Source: Aliivibrio_A kagoshimensis (GTDB lineage Bacteria; Pseudomonadota; Gammaproteobacteria; Enterobacterales; Vibrionaceae). Taken from it: a DNA stretch of 12,695 nucleotides. Positions 1 through 6,245 of the stretch are shown here, piece after piece (the first letter of the stretch is position 1; the number at the start of each line of letters is the position of its first letter). Under the pieces are notes generated by a model that searched no databases, was not told the origin of the DNA, and saw only the letters and a program-made list of their open reading frames with translations. The position numbers and the translations under genes were made by a program. The stretch is from positions 1 through 12,695 of the forward strand of contig NZ_JAKJSQ010000088.1 of the NCBI RefSeq assembly GCF_050337105.1, read 5' to 3'.

Positions 1-217
1 CTCTATTACAATCTTCATTATGATTAAATAGGTCAAATTAAATTCAATTGTTTTTATGTTTTACTAACTATGTACACAATTTTTTAATTAGTAAAGAACA
101 ATGTTGCAATAATGTTACTTTGCGTTGACTGTATAGTTTCATTCGCTGTCAGTTAGCACTTAATATCATTAGCCTTTACACTTGATTAGTGTCCACCATT
201 AGTTTAGAAACAAAATA

Positions 218-247
218 TTTACATTTTTCTTGATGATTGTATACAAT
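218..247 (+). promoter_or_regulatory. Candidate sigma-70 promoter for the puuE operon
   Basis: TTTACA (218-223, five of six matches to the -35 consensus) is followed after 18 bp by TACAAT (242-247, five of six matches to the -10 consensus). It points toward puuE and would leave a leader of roughly 105 nt. The -10 box coincides with the right half of the palindrome at 236-247, so a protein bound there would block the promoter. This is a consensus match only. Confidence 0.4.
236..247. promoter_or_regulatory. Perfect 12-bp palindrome ATTGTATACAAT, candidate operator
   Basis: The two 6-bp halves are exact reverse complements with no spacer. Short palindromes of the TTGTATACAA type are typical of GntR-family (FCD subfamily) repressors. 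This one overlaps the candidate -10 box of the purine-degradation operon. A partly similar half-site, TGGTACAAAT, lies just downstream at 251-260. Assignment to a regulator family is inference. Confidence 0.4.
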
Positions 248-345
248 TCATGGTACAAATTAAAAACATTAGGGCGTTAAAGGTATGCCTCATCCAAGAA
301 AGTCGTTTATTTTGGCAAAGAAAGTAATTTGACGTCAATTTCATT

Positions 346-351
346 AAGGAG
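346..351 (+). promoter_or_regulatory. Ribosome-binding site that fixes the puuE start
   Basis: AAGGAG lies 7 nt upstream of the ATG at 359. The reading frame extends upstream to a TTG at 329, but that codon has no Shine-Dalgarno sequence. The site therefore supports the ATG at 359. Confidence 0.8.
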
Positions 352-358
352 CTGTTCA

Positions 359-1282
359 ATGAGCAAGGATTATCCAAGAAATCTTATCGGTTATGGTCAG
401 GTTCCGCCAAATCCGAACTGGCCAAATAGTGCTCGCGTGGCGGTGTCGTTTGTATTGAATTATGAAGAGGGTGGCGAGCGTAGTATTTTGCATGGTGATG
501 CTGAATCTGAAGCCTTTCTCTCTGAGATCCCAGGCGCTCAACCTTTTCCAAATGAACGCCATATTAGTATGGAATCTATTTATGAATATGGTAGCCGAGC
601 AGGTGTATGGCGTGTGCTGCGTCTGTTTGAGAAGTATGATATCCCGTTAACTATCTTTGCTGTCGCGATGGCCTTAGAGCGTCATCCAGATGTGGCAAAA
701 GCGATGGTGGAAGCCAATCATGAAATCTGCAGTCACGGTTACCGCTGGATTGATTATCAAAAGATGGATTATGCGCAAGAGCGTGATCACCTTTATAAAG
801 CGATCGATATTATCACCAAGATTACTGGTGAGCGTCCACTTGGCTGGTATACCGGACGTACCAGTCCAAATACCCGTAAGATTGTTGCAGAAGAGGGGGG
901 CTTTATGTATGACTCTGATGCCTACGATGACGACTTACCCTATTGGCATACCGAGGGGGATAAGCCTCAGTTAGTGATCCCATATACATTAGACGCCAAT
1001 GATATGCGCTTCTCAACAGTGCAAGGTTTTAACTCTGGCGATCAGTTCTTTCAGTATTTAAAAGATACGTTTGATACGTTATATGAAGAGGGCGAAATTG
1101 CACCAAAAATGATGTCAGTGGGGTTGCATTGCCGTCTGATTGGTCGACCAGGGCGAATTGCGGCACTAAAGCGCTTTTTAGAATATGTAAAACAACACGA
1201 TCAAGTGTGGTTATGTCGCCGCATTGATATTGCTAGACACTGGCACGAAAACCATCCCCACGCCAGTATGCAGGAGTACTAA
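359..1282 (+). CDS. puuE: Allantoinase PuuE (metal-independent, polysaccharide-deacetylase fold)
   Basis: Cytoplasmic enzyme that hydrolyses (S)-allantoin to allantoate in urate degradation. The 307-residue product matches the usual length of the family (about 308). It has a NodB/polysaccharide-deacetylase-like fold: FVLNYEEG at residues 31-38 stands where true deacetylases have a metal-binding TFDD. HEICSHGYRW (121-130), WYTGRTSPNTR (163-173), DSDAYDDDLPYW (185-196) and HCRLIGRPGR (257-266) are the recognisable PuuE blocks. The loss of the canonical Asp pair fits the metal-independent PuuE group. The start is the ATG with AAGGAG 7 nt upstream rather than the TTG at 329. uraD begins 2 bp after the stop and its ribosome-binding site lies inside the end of this gene, so the two are co-transcribed and probably translationally coupled. 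Confidence 0.93.
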   Translation: MSKDYPRNLIGYGQVPPNPNWPNSARVAVSFVLNYEEGGERSILHGDAESEAFLSEIPGAQPFPNERHISMESIYEYGSRAGVWRVLRLFEKYDIPLTIFAVAMALERHPDVAKAMVEANHEICSHGYRWIDYQKMDYAQERDHLYKAIDIITKITGERPLGWYTGRTSPNTRKIVAEEGGFMYDSDAYDDDLPYWHTEGDKPQLVIPYTLDANDMRFSTVQGFNSGDQFFQYLKDTFDTLYEEGEIAPKMMSVGLHCRLIGRPGRIAALKRFLEYVKQHDQVWLCRRIDIARHWHENHPHASMQEY

Positions 1283-1284
1283 CC

Positions 1285-1800
1285 ATGAGCCACTTTGTAA
1301 GTTGTCAGCCTTCAACCATGACAAGAGAGCTTTTTGTTAGCCACTTTGCTGATGTGTATGAACACAGCCCATGGGTCGCTGAGGCCGCCTTTGACAGTGG
1401 TCTTACTGGTAATGACGACAAGATAGAGGTGTTGCATCAAAAAATGTCTCAAATATTGTTGAGTGCCGATAAGAAAAAACAACTCGATCTTATTAATGCC
1501 CACCCAGATTTAGCTGGGAAAGCCGCGATGGACGGTACGTTGACTGAATCATCGACCTCAGAGCAATCAGGAGCGGGTATTGATCAGTGCACTACAGAAG
1601 AGTTTGAGAAATTTACCCGTTATAACAATCAGTATAAAGCGCGTTTTCAGTTTCCTTTTATTATGGCAGTGAAAGGGGCGAATCGCTTTCAGATTTTAGA
1701 GTCGTTTGAAGCTCGTATTGATAACGATCTTGAAACCGAATTTTCGCAGGCGATTACACAGATCAACAAAATCGCATTGTTTCGTCTTCGTGATATGTAA
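1285..1800 (+). CDS. uraD: 2-oxo-4-hydroxy-4-carboxy-5-ureidoimidazoline (OHCU) decarboxylase UraD
   Basis: Converts OHCU to (S)-allantoin, the substrate of PuuE encoded just upstream. The product has 171 residues, a normal length for the all-helical UraD family. The signature AHPDLAGK (residues 72-79) supplies the catalytic His73, and the SEQSGAG block (92-98) supplies the conserved Glu93 and Gln94. FQFPFIMAVKG (121-131) is the third conserved block, lining the substrate pocket. The ribosome-binding site AGGAG (1272-1276) lies within the puuE 3' end. The gene is followed by a 130-bp gap before puuD, where many relatives carry further ureide genes. No hydroxyisourate hydrolase or ureidoglycolate lyase lies between them here. 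Confidence 0.93.
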   Translation: MSHFVSCQPSTMTRELFVSHFADVYEHSPWVAEAAFDSGLTGNDDKIEVLHQKMSQILLSADKKKQLDLINAHPDLAGKAAMDGTLTESSTSEQSGAGIDQCTTEEFEKFTRYNNQYKARFQFPFIMAVKGANRFQILESFEARIDNDLETEFSQAITQINKIALFRLRDM

Positions 1801-1838
1801 GTCAAGGGTCAGACAGCTATTACGAAATCAACTTAACC

Positions 1839-1853
1839 TCCTGCCTAGCAGGA
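1839..1853. other. Short hairpin between uraD and puuD
   Basis: TCCTGC and GCAGGA form a perfect 6-bp stem around the 3-nt loop CTA. No U-run follows on the plus strand, so it is not a convincing intrinsic terminator. It could stabilise the puuE-uraD transcript end or attenuate transcription into puuD. Confidence 0.35.
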
Positions 1854-1873
1854 AATCACAATATTAAGAAGGT

Positions 1874-1927
1874 ATGAACAGTATTTGCCCGAAGAGAGGG
1901 GGAGTACTGGAAGAATTAAAGGAGTAA
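1874..1927 (+). other. Possible 17-codon leader ORF before puuD
   Basis: ATG at 1874 opens a 17-residue frame (MNSICPKRGGVLEELKE) ending in TAA at 1925-1927, 3 nt before the puuD ATG. An AAGAAGG sequence (1866-1872) stands just upstream, rather close to the ATG. Its last codons overlap the puuD ribosome-binding site, an arrangement compatible with translational coupling. An ORF this short can occur by chance. Confidence 0.2.
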
Positions 1928-1930
1928 TTT

Positions 1931-3121
1931 ATGGATCCGCATATTACCGAATGGTTGAATCTAGCAGTTCGTTGGGCACACATTGTTGTTGGTGTCGCAT
2001 GGATAGGAGCATCGTTCTATTTTAACTGGTTAGAAAACAACCTAAACCGTGTTAACCCCAAAACTGGCTTAACGGGTGATTTATGGGCAATACACGGCGG
2101 AGGGATCTACCATCTAGAGAAATATAAGTTAGCGCCATCAACCATGCCTGAAAACCTACATTGGTTTAAATGGGAAGCGTACTTCACTTGGATTACCGGC
2201 ATGCTTTTACTGGCGGTGGTTTACTACCTCAATGCCGATATCTATCTCGTTGCTCCAGGCTCTGGTTTAGACTCTACCAGTGCAATTGCTCTAGGTGTCG
2301 CTTCATTAATTGCCGCATGGTTTATCTATGATCTGTTATGTGATTCTGCATTAGGTAAAAAGCCTGTGCTGTTAAGTGCCATTCTGTTCTTTGGTCTGGT
2401 TGGCGCTGCCTATGGATTATCACAAGTATTCAGCGGACGCGGAGCGTATATCCACATCGGCGCGATGATTGGTACGATTATGGTCGGCAACGTTTTCCGA
2501 GTGATCATTCCGTCACAGCGAAGCTTGGTAAAAGCGATTGCAGAAAACCGCGAACCGGATCCTGCTCTACCAGCGAAAGGATTGCTACGTTCTCGTCATA
2601 ATAACTACTTAACACTGCCTGTGCTGTTTATTATGATCAGTAACCACTTTCCAAGTACCTATGGTTCAGAGTTTAACTGGTTAATTCTATCTGGGCTTGC
2701 GGTATTTAGTATTCTGGTTCGCCACTACTTTAATACACGTCACGGTAGTCAAAAGTTTGCATGGACAGTGCCAGTCGCCGCGTTAGGTATGATTACATTA
2801 GCGTATGTGACTTCACCTCTTGCCCAGCAAAAAGCGGCACCAACAACACAACCAGCACAAGTGGTTTTTACAGACATTAAATCTGTGATTGAAGAGCGTT
2901 GCACTGTGTGTCACTCGGGGACACCAACTCATCCTGCTTTTCAAACAGCCCCTGGTGGTGTCATTTTAGATACGGCGGACGACATTAAACTGAACGTCCC
3001 TCGTATTATGGCCCAAGCAGTACAAACGCAAGTTATGCCGCTGGGTAACCTCACTCAAATGACTGATGATGAACGTACTCTCATCGGTACTTGGGTTGAA
3101 CAAGGTGCCGCTACTCAGTAG
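1931..3121 (+). CDS. puuD: Urate hydroxylase PuuD (membrane protein with C-terminal cytochrome c domain)
   Basis: Membrane-bound urate oxidase that converts urate to 5-hydroxyisourate and passes electrons through a fused cytochrome c to the respiratory chain instead of to O2 directly. Residues 1-295 hold the Urate_ox_N (DUF989) membrane region. It has about eight hydrophobic segments, starting with RWAHIVVGVAWIGASFYF (14-31), and conserved WAIHGGGIYHLEKYK (52-66). Residues 311-396 form a monohaem cytochrome c domain with CTVCH (324-328) and a probable axial Met369 in VMPLGN. The 396-residue length is normal. AAAGGAG (1918-1924) lies 6 nt before the ATG. Genes puuE and uraD upstream handle later steps of the same pathway. 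The gap of 130 bp leaves open whether it has its own promoter. A strong terminator follows. Confidence 0.93.
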   Translation: MDPHITEWLNLAVRWAHIVVGVAWIGASFYFNWLENNLNRVNPKTGLTGDLWAIHGGGIYHLEKYKLAPSTMPENLHWFKWEAYFTWITGMLLLAVVYYLNADIYLVAPGSGLDSTSAIALGVASLIAAWFIYDLLCDSALGKKPVLLSAILFFGLVGAAYGLSQVFSGRGAYIHIGAMIGTIMVGNVFRVIIPSQRSLVKAIAENREPDPALPAKGLLRSRHNNYLTLPVLFIMISNHFPSTYGSEFNWLILSGLAVFSILVRHYFNTRHGSQKFAWTVPVAALGMITLAYVTSPLAQQKAAPTTQPAQVVFTDIKSVIEERCTVCHSGTPTHPAFQTAPGGVILDTADDIKLNVPRIMAQAVQTQVMPLGNLTQMTDDERTLIGTWVEQGAATQ

Positions 3122-3175
3122 TAGTCTCTTGTTTGCTTCATGATTGTCACGACTATTGAACATGATTTTATGTTG

Positions 3176-3206
3176 CCCCCAATGTAACGGCGTTGGGGGT
3201 TTTTTT
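3176..3206 (+). terminator. Intrinsic terminator after puuD
   Basis: CCCCCAA (3176-3182) pairs with TTGGGGG (3193-3199), a 7-bp GC-rich stem that can be extended by G-U and G-C pairs inside the loop. Seven T residues follow (3200-3206). It ends the purine operon. In the opposite direction the stem is not followed by a T-run, so it should act mainly on the plus strand. Confidence 0.88.
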
Positions 3207-3217
3207 GTGTGTCACTC

Positions 3218-4654
3218 TTATGATGTGCGGTAACGCTCTAGAATCTCTCCAAGAGAAGCGGTGGCAATAGAAAGTTTAGACACGCCCATCGATGATTGTT
3301 CAGCGACTTGGGTAATCGTATTTGATTGAGTACGAATATGACTCAGCTCTGTGGCAATGTTATTGGCCACATCACTCTGTTCTTCTGCAGAGGTAGAGAT
3401 CTGAATACTCATGTCCATCACTTCTCTTGATGATTCAGAGATCCCCTTTACATCATTTCCAATATCACTGATTAACTCGCTACTAGTTTGAGCTTGTTCG
3501 ACTGTTTTAGACGTGATATCTGCAATATTCTTACTCTCAGTTTGCAATTTTTCTATCATTGACTGGATTTCAACAGTTGCCGTTTGAGTTCGACTAGCAA
3601 GGGTTCTAACTTCATCAGCCACAACAGCAAATCCACGTCCCTGTTCTCCAGCACGAGCGGCTTCAATAGCAGCGTTAAGTGCTAGTAGGTTCGTCTGCTC
3701 TGAGATGGCATTTATTGTGGTGATGACATCATTTATATGAGTGGTATTCTCGTTCAAAGAGACCACTGAACTTGAGGTCTCGGTGATGTAACCTGATAGT
3801 TGTTTAATCTCGCTGATAACATGTTGCACACGTTGATAGCTGGAATCAACATATTGAGAGTCTCCCTCCACTTTTGCCGTGGCTTGTTTTGCAACCGATG
3901 ATACCTCATGAGCTGAAGCGGTCATCTGTTCCATTGCCGTTGCTACTGAATCTAAAGAGGCGTATTGATTAGTGATTTGCAATTGGCTCTGATTCATCTC
4001 TTTTTGAAAAGAAGAGGTGGTTAGGTTTAATGTAGAGACATTCTCTTTAACTGAAATAACCAGTTCACTCAAGGTATCCATTGCATTATCAAGTGCACAA
4101 CCAATTGTCCCGAATTCATCACGACCAGGGTGAAAGCCTAAACGGGAGGTCAAATCACCATCTGCAATTTTGAGTGTCGTGCTGTAGAGCACCCATAGGG
4201 CGCCTCCTAAGAAAGTTGCAACCCAATATAAAAACAACCCAATAGGTAATAGCCATAAAAAAGTAAGTAAAAAAGTGGATAGGGCTTGCTGTTTGGCTGA
4301 TGATTCTTGCTGCGAAAAATCGTGAGTGAGTGAGTAGTAGTGGCCTGCTGACTGAGCGGTTACCGTAACTACCCCCTTATTATTTTGGCTATCCTTAAGC
4401 GTATTTACTTTTTTAATACCAAAATTAGAGATCTCGGCCTTGTCGGTTTGGTTTAATACAGAAATAACGCCAGATAGTTTGGCTTCTGCATATGCGACAG
4501 ACTCAGATTCAATATGGTTGATTGTCTGCTGGTATCGACCGAGCGCTGTAGCACTCAATGCCAATAAGAAAAGTGCAAAAATCGCCCACATTTTATCGTT
4601 AATCGACATTTTGATAAAAAGCTTATCAATTGTCCTAAACTGTACTTCTTTCAT
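3218..4654 (-). CDS. Methyl-accepting chemotaxis protein
   Basis: Inner-membrane chemoreceptor that signals through CheW/CheA. TM1 is at about residues 22-39. A short periplasmic segment (about 40-124) is followed by a long hydrophobic stretch with TM2 (about 126-157), a HAMP region (about 158-200; IADGDLTSRLGFHPGRDEFG at 163-182) and the cytoplasmic signalling domain. The near-invariant hairpin tip is at about 317-352 (ISEQTNLLALNAAIEAARAG...). The C-terminus RYRTS lacks the NWETF-type pentapeptide that tethers CheR/CheB. The sensor part of about 85 residues is too small for a double-Cache domain and resembles no sensor domain I can name. The start is fixed by GGAG (4660-4663) 5 nt upstream of ATG; a later ATG at codon 16 would remove the cytoplasmic N-terminus and has no clear ribosome-binding site. 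The ligand is unknown. Confidence 0.93.
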   Translation of the reverse strand: MKEVQFRTIDKLFIKMSINDKMWAIFALFLLALSATALGRYQQTINHIESESVAYAEAKLSGVISVLNQTDKAEISNFGIKKVNTLKDSQNNKGVVTVTAQSAGHYYSLTHDFSQQESSAKQQALSTFLLTFLWLLPIGLFLYWVATFLGGALWVLYSTTLKIADGDLTSRLGFHPGRDEFGTIGCALDNAMDTLSELVISVKENVSTLNLTTSSFQKEMNQSQLQITNQYASLDSVATAMEQMTASAHEVSSVAKQATAKVEGDSQYVDSSYQRVQHVISEIKQLSGYITETSSSVVSLNENTTHINDVITTINAISEQTNLLALNAAIEAARAGEQGRGFAVVADEVRTLASRTQTATVEIQSMIEKLQTESKNIADITSKTVEQAQTSSELISDIGNDVKGISESSREVMDMSIQISTSAEEQSDVANNIATELSHIRTQSNTITQVAEQSSMGVSKLSIATASLGEILERYRTS

Positions 4655-4686
4655 AGCTACTCCATAACATTAACGTCTGAAGCTGA

Positions 4687-4698
4687 TTCTAATTAGAA
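4687..4698. promoter_or_regulatory. Perfect 12-bp palindrome upstream of the chemoreceptor gene
   Basis: TTCTAATTAGAA is an exact palindrome 33 bp upstream of the receptor start codon, in the 233-bp region divergent to the GFA gene. The sequence is AT-rich, so chance occurrence is plausible. It is only a candidate operator. I found no well-spaced -35/-10 pair for either neighbour: TTGACA at 4749 and 4812 both lack a correctly spaced -10 box. Confidence 0.2.
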
Positions 4699-4887
4699 AT
4701 CACGAAAAAATTGTGACATATCTATTATTTTTATGAAATTAAACCATCTTGACATTCACAAAATGAGATCTCGGTTGATAATATCTTAAGGCTGATTACT
4801 CCTGACAGGTATTGACACACAGTAGTGGTATAACAGTTTGATGATTCCGTGGATAAAAAAACAACCAACACAATAGGGAAATAGAAG

Positions 4888-5313
4888 ATGTCAGATATTA
4901 GTTCTCATCAAGCAAGTTGTCTATGCGGTGCGGTAAAAATGACTGCAGCAACGGTTAATCCAAGCTTTACCGTATGTCATTGTAACAGCTGTCGTTCGTG
5001 GGGAGGAGGACCTTTCTTTGCGGTTCAATGTGGGAGTGAAGTGAGCATTGATGGGCTCGAAAAGGTAAAAACATTTGATTCTTCAGCATGGGCAGAACGC
5101 GGTTTTTGTGTCGATTGCGGCACTCATCTGTTCTATCGATTGAAAAAAACAGGCCATTACAATATGCCGCTTGGTCTTTTTCCATCACTCAAAGATGCCA
5201 CAATGAGCATGCAATACTTCAGTGACTTAAAGCCAGATTATTACTGTTTTTCAAATAAAACCAGAGAGATGACAGAGGCCGAGATACTGGCTTACTTCGC
5301 TTCTGAAATATAA
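4888..5313 (+). CDS. GFA-family zinc protein (glutathione-dependent formaldehyde-activating-like, CENP-V fold)
   Basis: A small cytoplasmic protein of 141 residues with the GFA/CENP-V zinc fold. All seven expected cysteines are present: CLCG at 11-14, CHCNSC at 30-35, and CVDCG at 74-78 (C11, C13, C30, C32, C35, C74, C77). The CHCNSCRSWGGGPF and FCVDCGTHLFY blocks are the family hallmarks. Family members include Gfa, proposed to help form S-hydroxymethylglutathione, but most small bacterial paralogues have no proven substrate and this one should not be named Gfa. The nucleotidyltransferase gene follows 40 bp downstream on the same strand and may be co-transcribed. The ribosome-binding site is weak (AGGGAA at 4874-4879, somewhat far from the ATG). 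Confidence 0.88.
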   Translation: MSDISSHQASCLCGAVKMTAATVNPSFTVCHCNSCRSWGGGPFFAVQCGSEVSIDGLEKVKTFDSSAWAERGFCVDCGTHLFYRLKKTGHYNMPLGLFPSLKDATMSMQYFSDLKPDYYCFSNKTREMTEAEILAYFASEI

Positions 5314-5353
5314 TATCAGTGGACAACGGTTGTGCATTCTATAATGTTAAGTA

Positions 5354-5893
5354 ATGAGTAGAATTGTTGAGCTGTTAAAGCAAGACCCGCTAAGAGTGCA
5401 GATAATAGATGCCGTTTGTGCACTTAATTTGCCTCAGTGTTATGTTGCGGCGGGTTTTGTTCGAAATATGGTGTGGGATCATCTCCATGGGTATACAGAA
5501 CCGACCAACTTGAATGATATTGATGTTATCTATTTCAAACCTGATGAAGCAGCGCATGAGAATGCAAAGTCACATCAATCAATTCTTAAACGCCGAATGC
5601 CCACTATGAATTGGCAGGTAAGAAACCAAGCGGTGATGCACACTCGTAATGGCGATGAGCCTTACAATAGCACATTAGATGCCATGGGTTTTTGGCCTGA
5701 AAAAGAGACAGCCATTGCAGTAAGAAAAATCGAAGAGGGGGAGTATGAGGTGGTTTCGGCTTTTGGCACTGAATCGCTCTGGCAATTGCAGGTTACCTAT
5801 AATCCACGTCGGTTACTTACGGTATTTGAACAGCGTGTTACCTCCAAGAAGTGGCTGACATGCTGGCCGAAGTTACAGGTGATAACCACCTGA
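5354..5893 (+). CDS. Nucleotidyltransferase-fold protein of the DUF925 (NTP_transf_6) family
   Basis: A 179-residue protein with a nucleotidyltransferase-like core. AAGFVRN (32-38) gives the Gly/Arg helix motif and NDIDVIYF (54-61) gives the Asp55/Asp57 metal-binding pair. The FWPEKETAIAVR (113-124) and YNPRRLLTVFEQRV (149-162) blocks and the ending WLTCWPKLQV are characteristic of the DUF925 family. Its length is normal, so it appears intact. The substrate is unknown. The start is the first in-frame ATG after a TAA at 5342-5344 and lacks a good Shine-Dalgarno sequence. A perfect TATAAT (5340-5345) sits only 8 nt before the ATG, which would give a leaderless message if it were an active promoter, but no matching -35 is seen at 17 bp. 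Co-transcription with the GFA gene 40 bp upstream is the simpler reading. Confidence 0.85.
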   Translation: MSRIVELLKQDPLRVQIIDAVCALNLPQCYVAAGFVRNMVWDHLHGYTEPTNLNDIDVIYFKPDEAAHENAKSHQSILKRRMPTMNWQVRNQAVMHTRNGDEPYNSTLDAMGFWPEKETAIAVRKIEEGEYEVVSAFGTESLWQLQVTYNPRRLLTVFEQRVTSKKWLTCWPKLQVITT

Positions 5894-5916
5894 CAGGTTA
5901 AAGATTGAAATAACCA

Positions 5917-5940
5917 TAAACCTCGCTGGCTTGAGGTTTA
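5917..5940. terminator. Candidate bidirectional terminator hairpin
   Basis: TAAACCTC (5917-5924) and GAGGTTTA (5933-5940) form a perfect 8-bp stem with an 8-nt loop. It lies between the convergent ends of the nucleotidyltransferase gene (stop at 5893) and the CCGSCS gene (stop at 5964). The flanking U-tracts are short, so efficiency may be modest in either direction. Confidence 0.55.
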
Positions 5941-5963
5941 CAGTTACTTCATTATTCAAATTA

Positions 5964-6140
5964 TTATGAACATGAACCGCAACAAAATCCTGGCTCACCG
6001 TGTTTCCCTTTCTTTTTCTCTGTATCTGCAGCGTCTTCATTAACTGCTGTTGCCTGTTCGGTCTCAACGTGCTCTGCTAATACTGCAGAACCTGTGTCGT
6101 TGTCATCTTTTTTAAACATTTTTTTGAATGAGATAGCCAT
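5964..6140 (-). CDS. CCGSCS motif small protein (58 residues)
   Basis: The frame from ATG at 6138-6140 to TAA at 5964-5966 encodes 58 residues. It begins MAISFKKMFKK, has an acidic, Ala/Thr-rich middle (about 12-40), then a lysine-rich EKKKGKHGEP segment, and ends exactly in GFCCGSCS. The terminal CCGSCS matches the small-protein family known as CCGSCS motif protein (TIGR04101), described from marine gammaproteobacteria; I recall its role as unknown. The three cysteines at the extreme C-terminus suggest metal binding, redox chemistry or a modification site; this is inference. AAAGGT lies about 7 nt upstream of the ATG. It is divergent from the GNAT gene and shares a 105-bp control region containing a dyad (6160-6186). 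A hairpin terminator lies 24 bp beyond its stop. A longer overlapping frame on the same strand (5873-6067) is only a shadow. Confidence 0.85.
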   Translation of the reverse strand: MAISFKKMFKKDDNDTGSAVLAEHVETEQATAVNEDAADTEKKKGKHGEPGFCCGSCS

Positions 6141-6159
6141 TATAGTACCTTTATCTTTA

Positions 6160-6186
6160 TTAACATGTATTTTGTATGCATGTTAA
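6160..6186. promoter_or_regulatory. 27-bp imperfect dyad in the divergent CCGSCS/GNAT promoter region
   Basis: TTAACATG (6160-6167) and CATGTTAA (6179-6186) are exact inverted repeats. With one mismatch the arms extend inward by AT/AT, leaving a 5-nt centre. The site lies 20 bp upstream of the CCGSCS start codon and 60 bp upstream of the GNAT start, a typical operator position for either gene. No specific regulator is recognised. Confidence 0.4.
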
Positions 6187-6245
6187 GTTGTTCTGTCTTT
6201 TTAATCAACAATTATTAATACTAAGCACACTGAAATGGAGGGGTA

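Larger units (their letters stand above)
1..358. other. AT-rich intergenic and regulatory region upstream of puuE
   Basis: No convincing gene is visible in this stretch. It is strongly AT-rich and carries a candidate promoter (218-247), a perfect 12-bp palindrome (236-247) and the puuE ribosome-binding site (346-351). At the extreme left edge the minus strand reads ATG AAG ATT GTA ATA GAG from 18 down to 1, which could be the start of a divergent gene. It has no recognisable ribosome-binding site and only six codons are visible, so I do not call it. Confidence 0.6.

Noticed and set aside
1..18. Minus-strand ATG AAG ATT GTA ATA GAG running off the left edge as the start of a divergent gene
   Set aside because: Only six codons are visible and no ribosome-binding site precedes them; the region is AT-rich enough for chance.
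329..358. Extension of puuE to the in-frame TTG at 329
   Set aside because: No Shine-Dalgarno sequence there, whereas the ATG at 359 has AAGGAG at 7 nt and gives the usual family length.
4749..4834. TTGACA at 4749 and 4812 as -35 boxes of the GFA gene
   Set aside because: The nearest -10-like boxes lie 22 bp (GATAAT) and 11 bp (TATAAC) away, outside the workable spacing.
5340..5345. Perfect TATAAT just before the nucleotidyltransferase gene as a leaderless promoter
   Set aside because: No -35 element at 16-18 bp (TGGACA at 5320 leaves only 14 bp), and no TGn extension.
5873..6067. 64-residue minus-strand ORF overlapping the CCGSCS gene
   Set aside because: It overlaps the real small gene in another frame, runs through the terminator hairpin and has no recognisable product.
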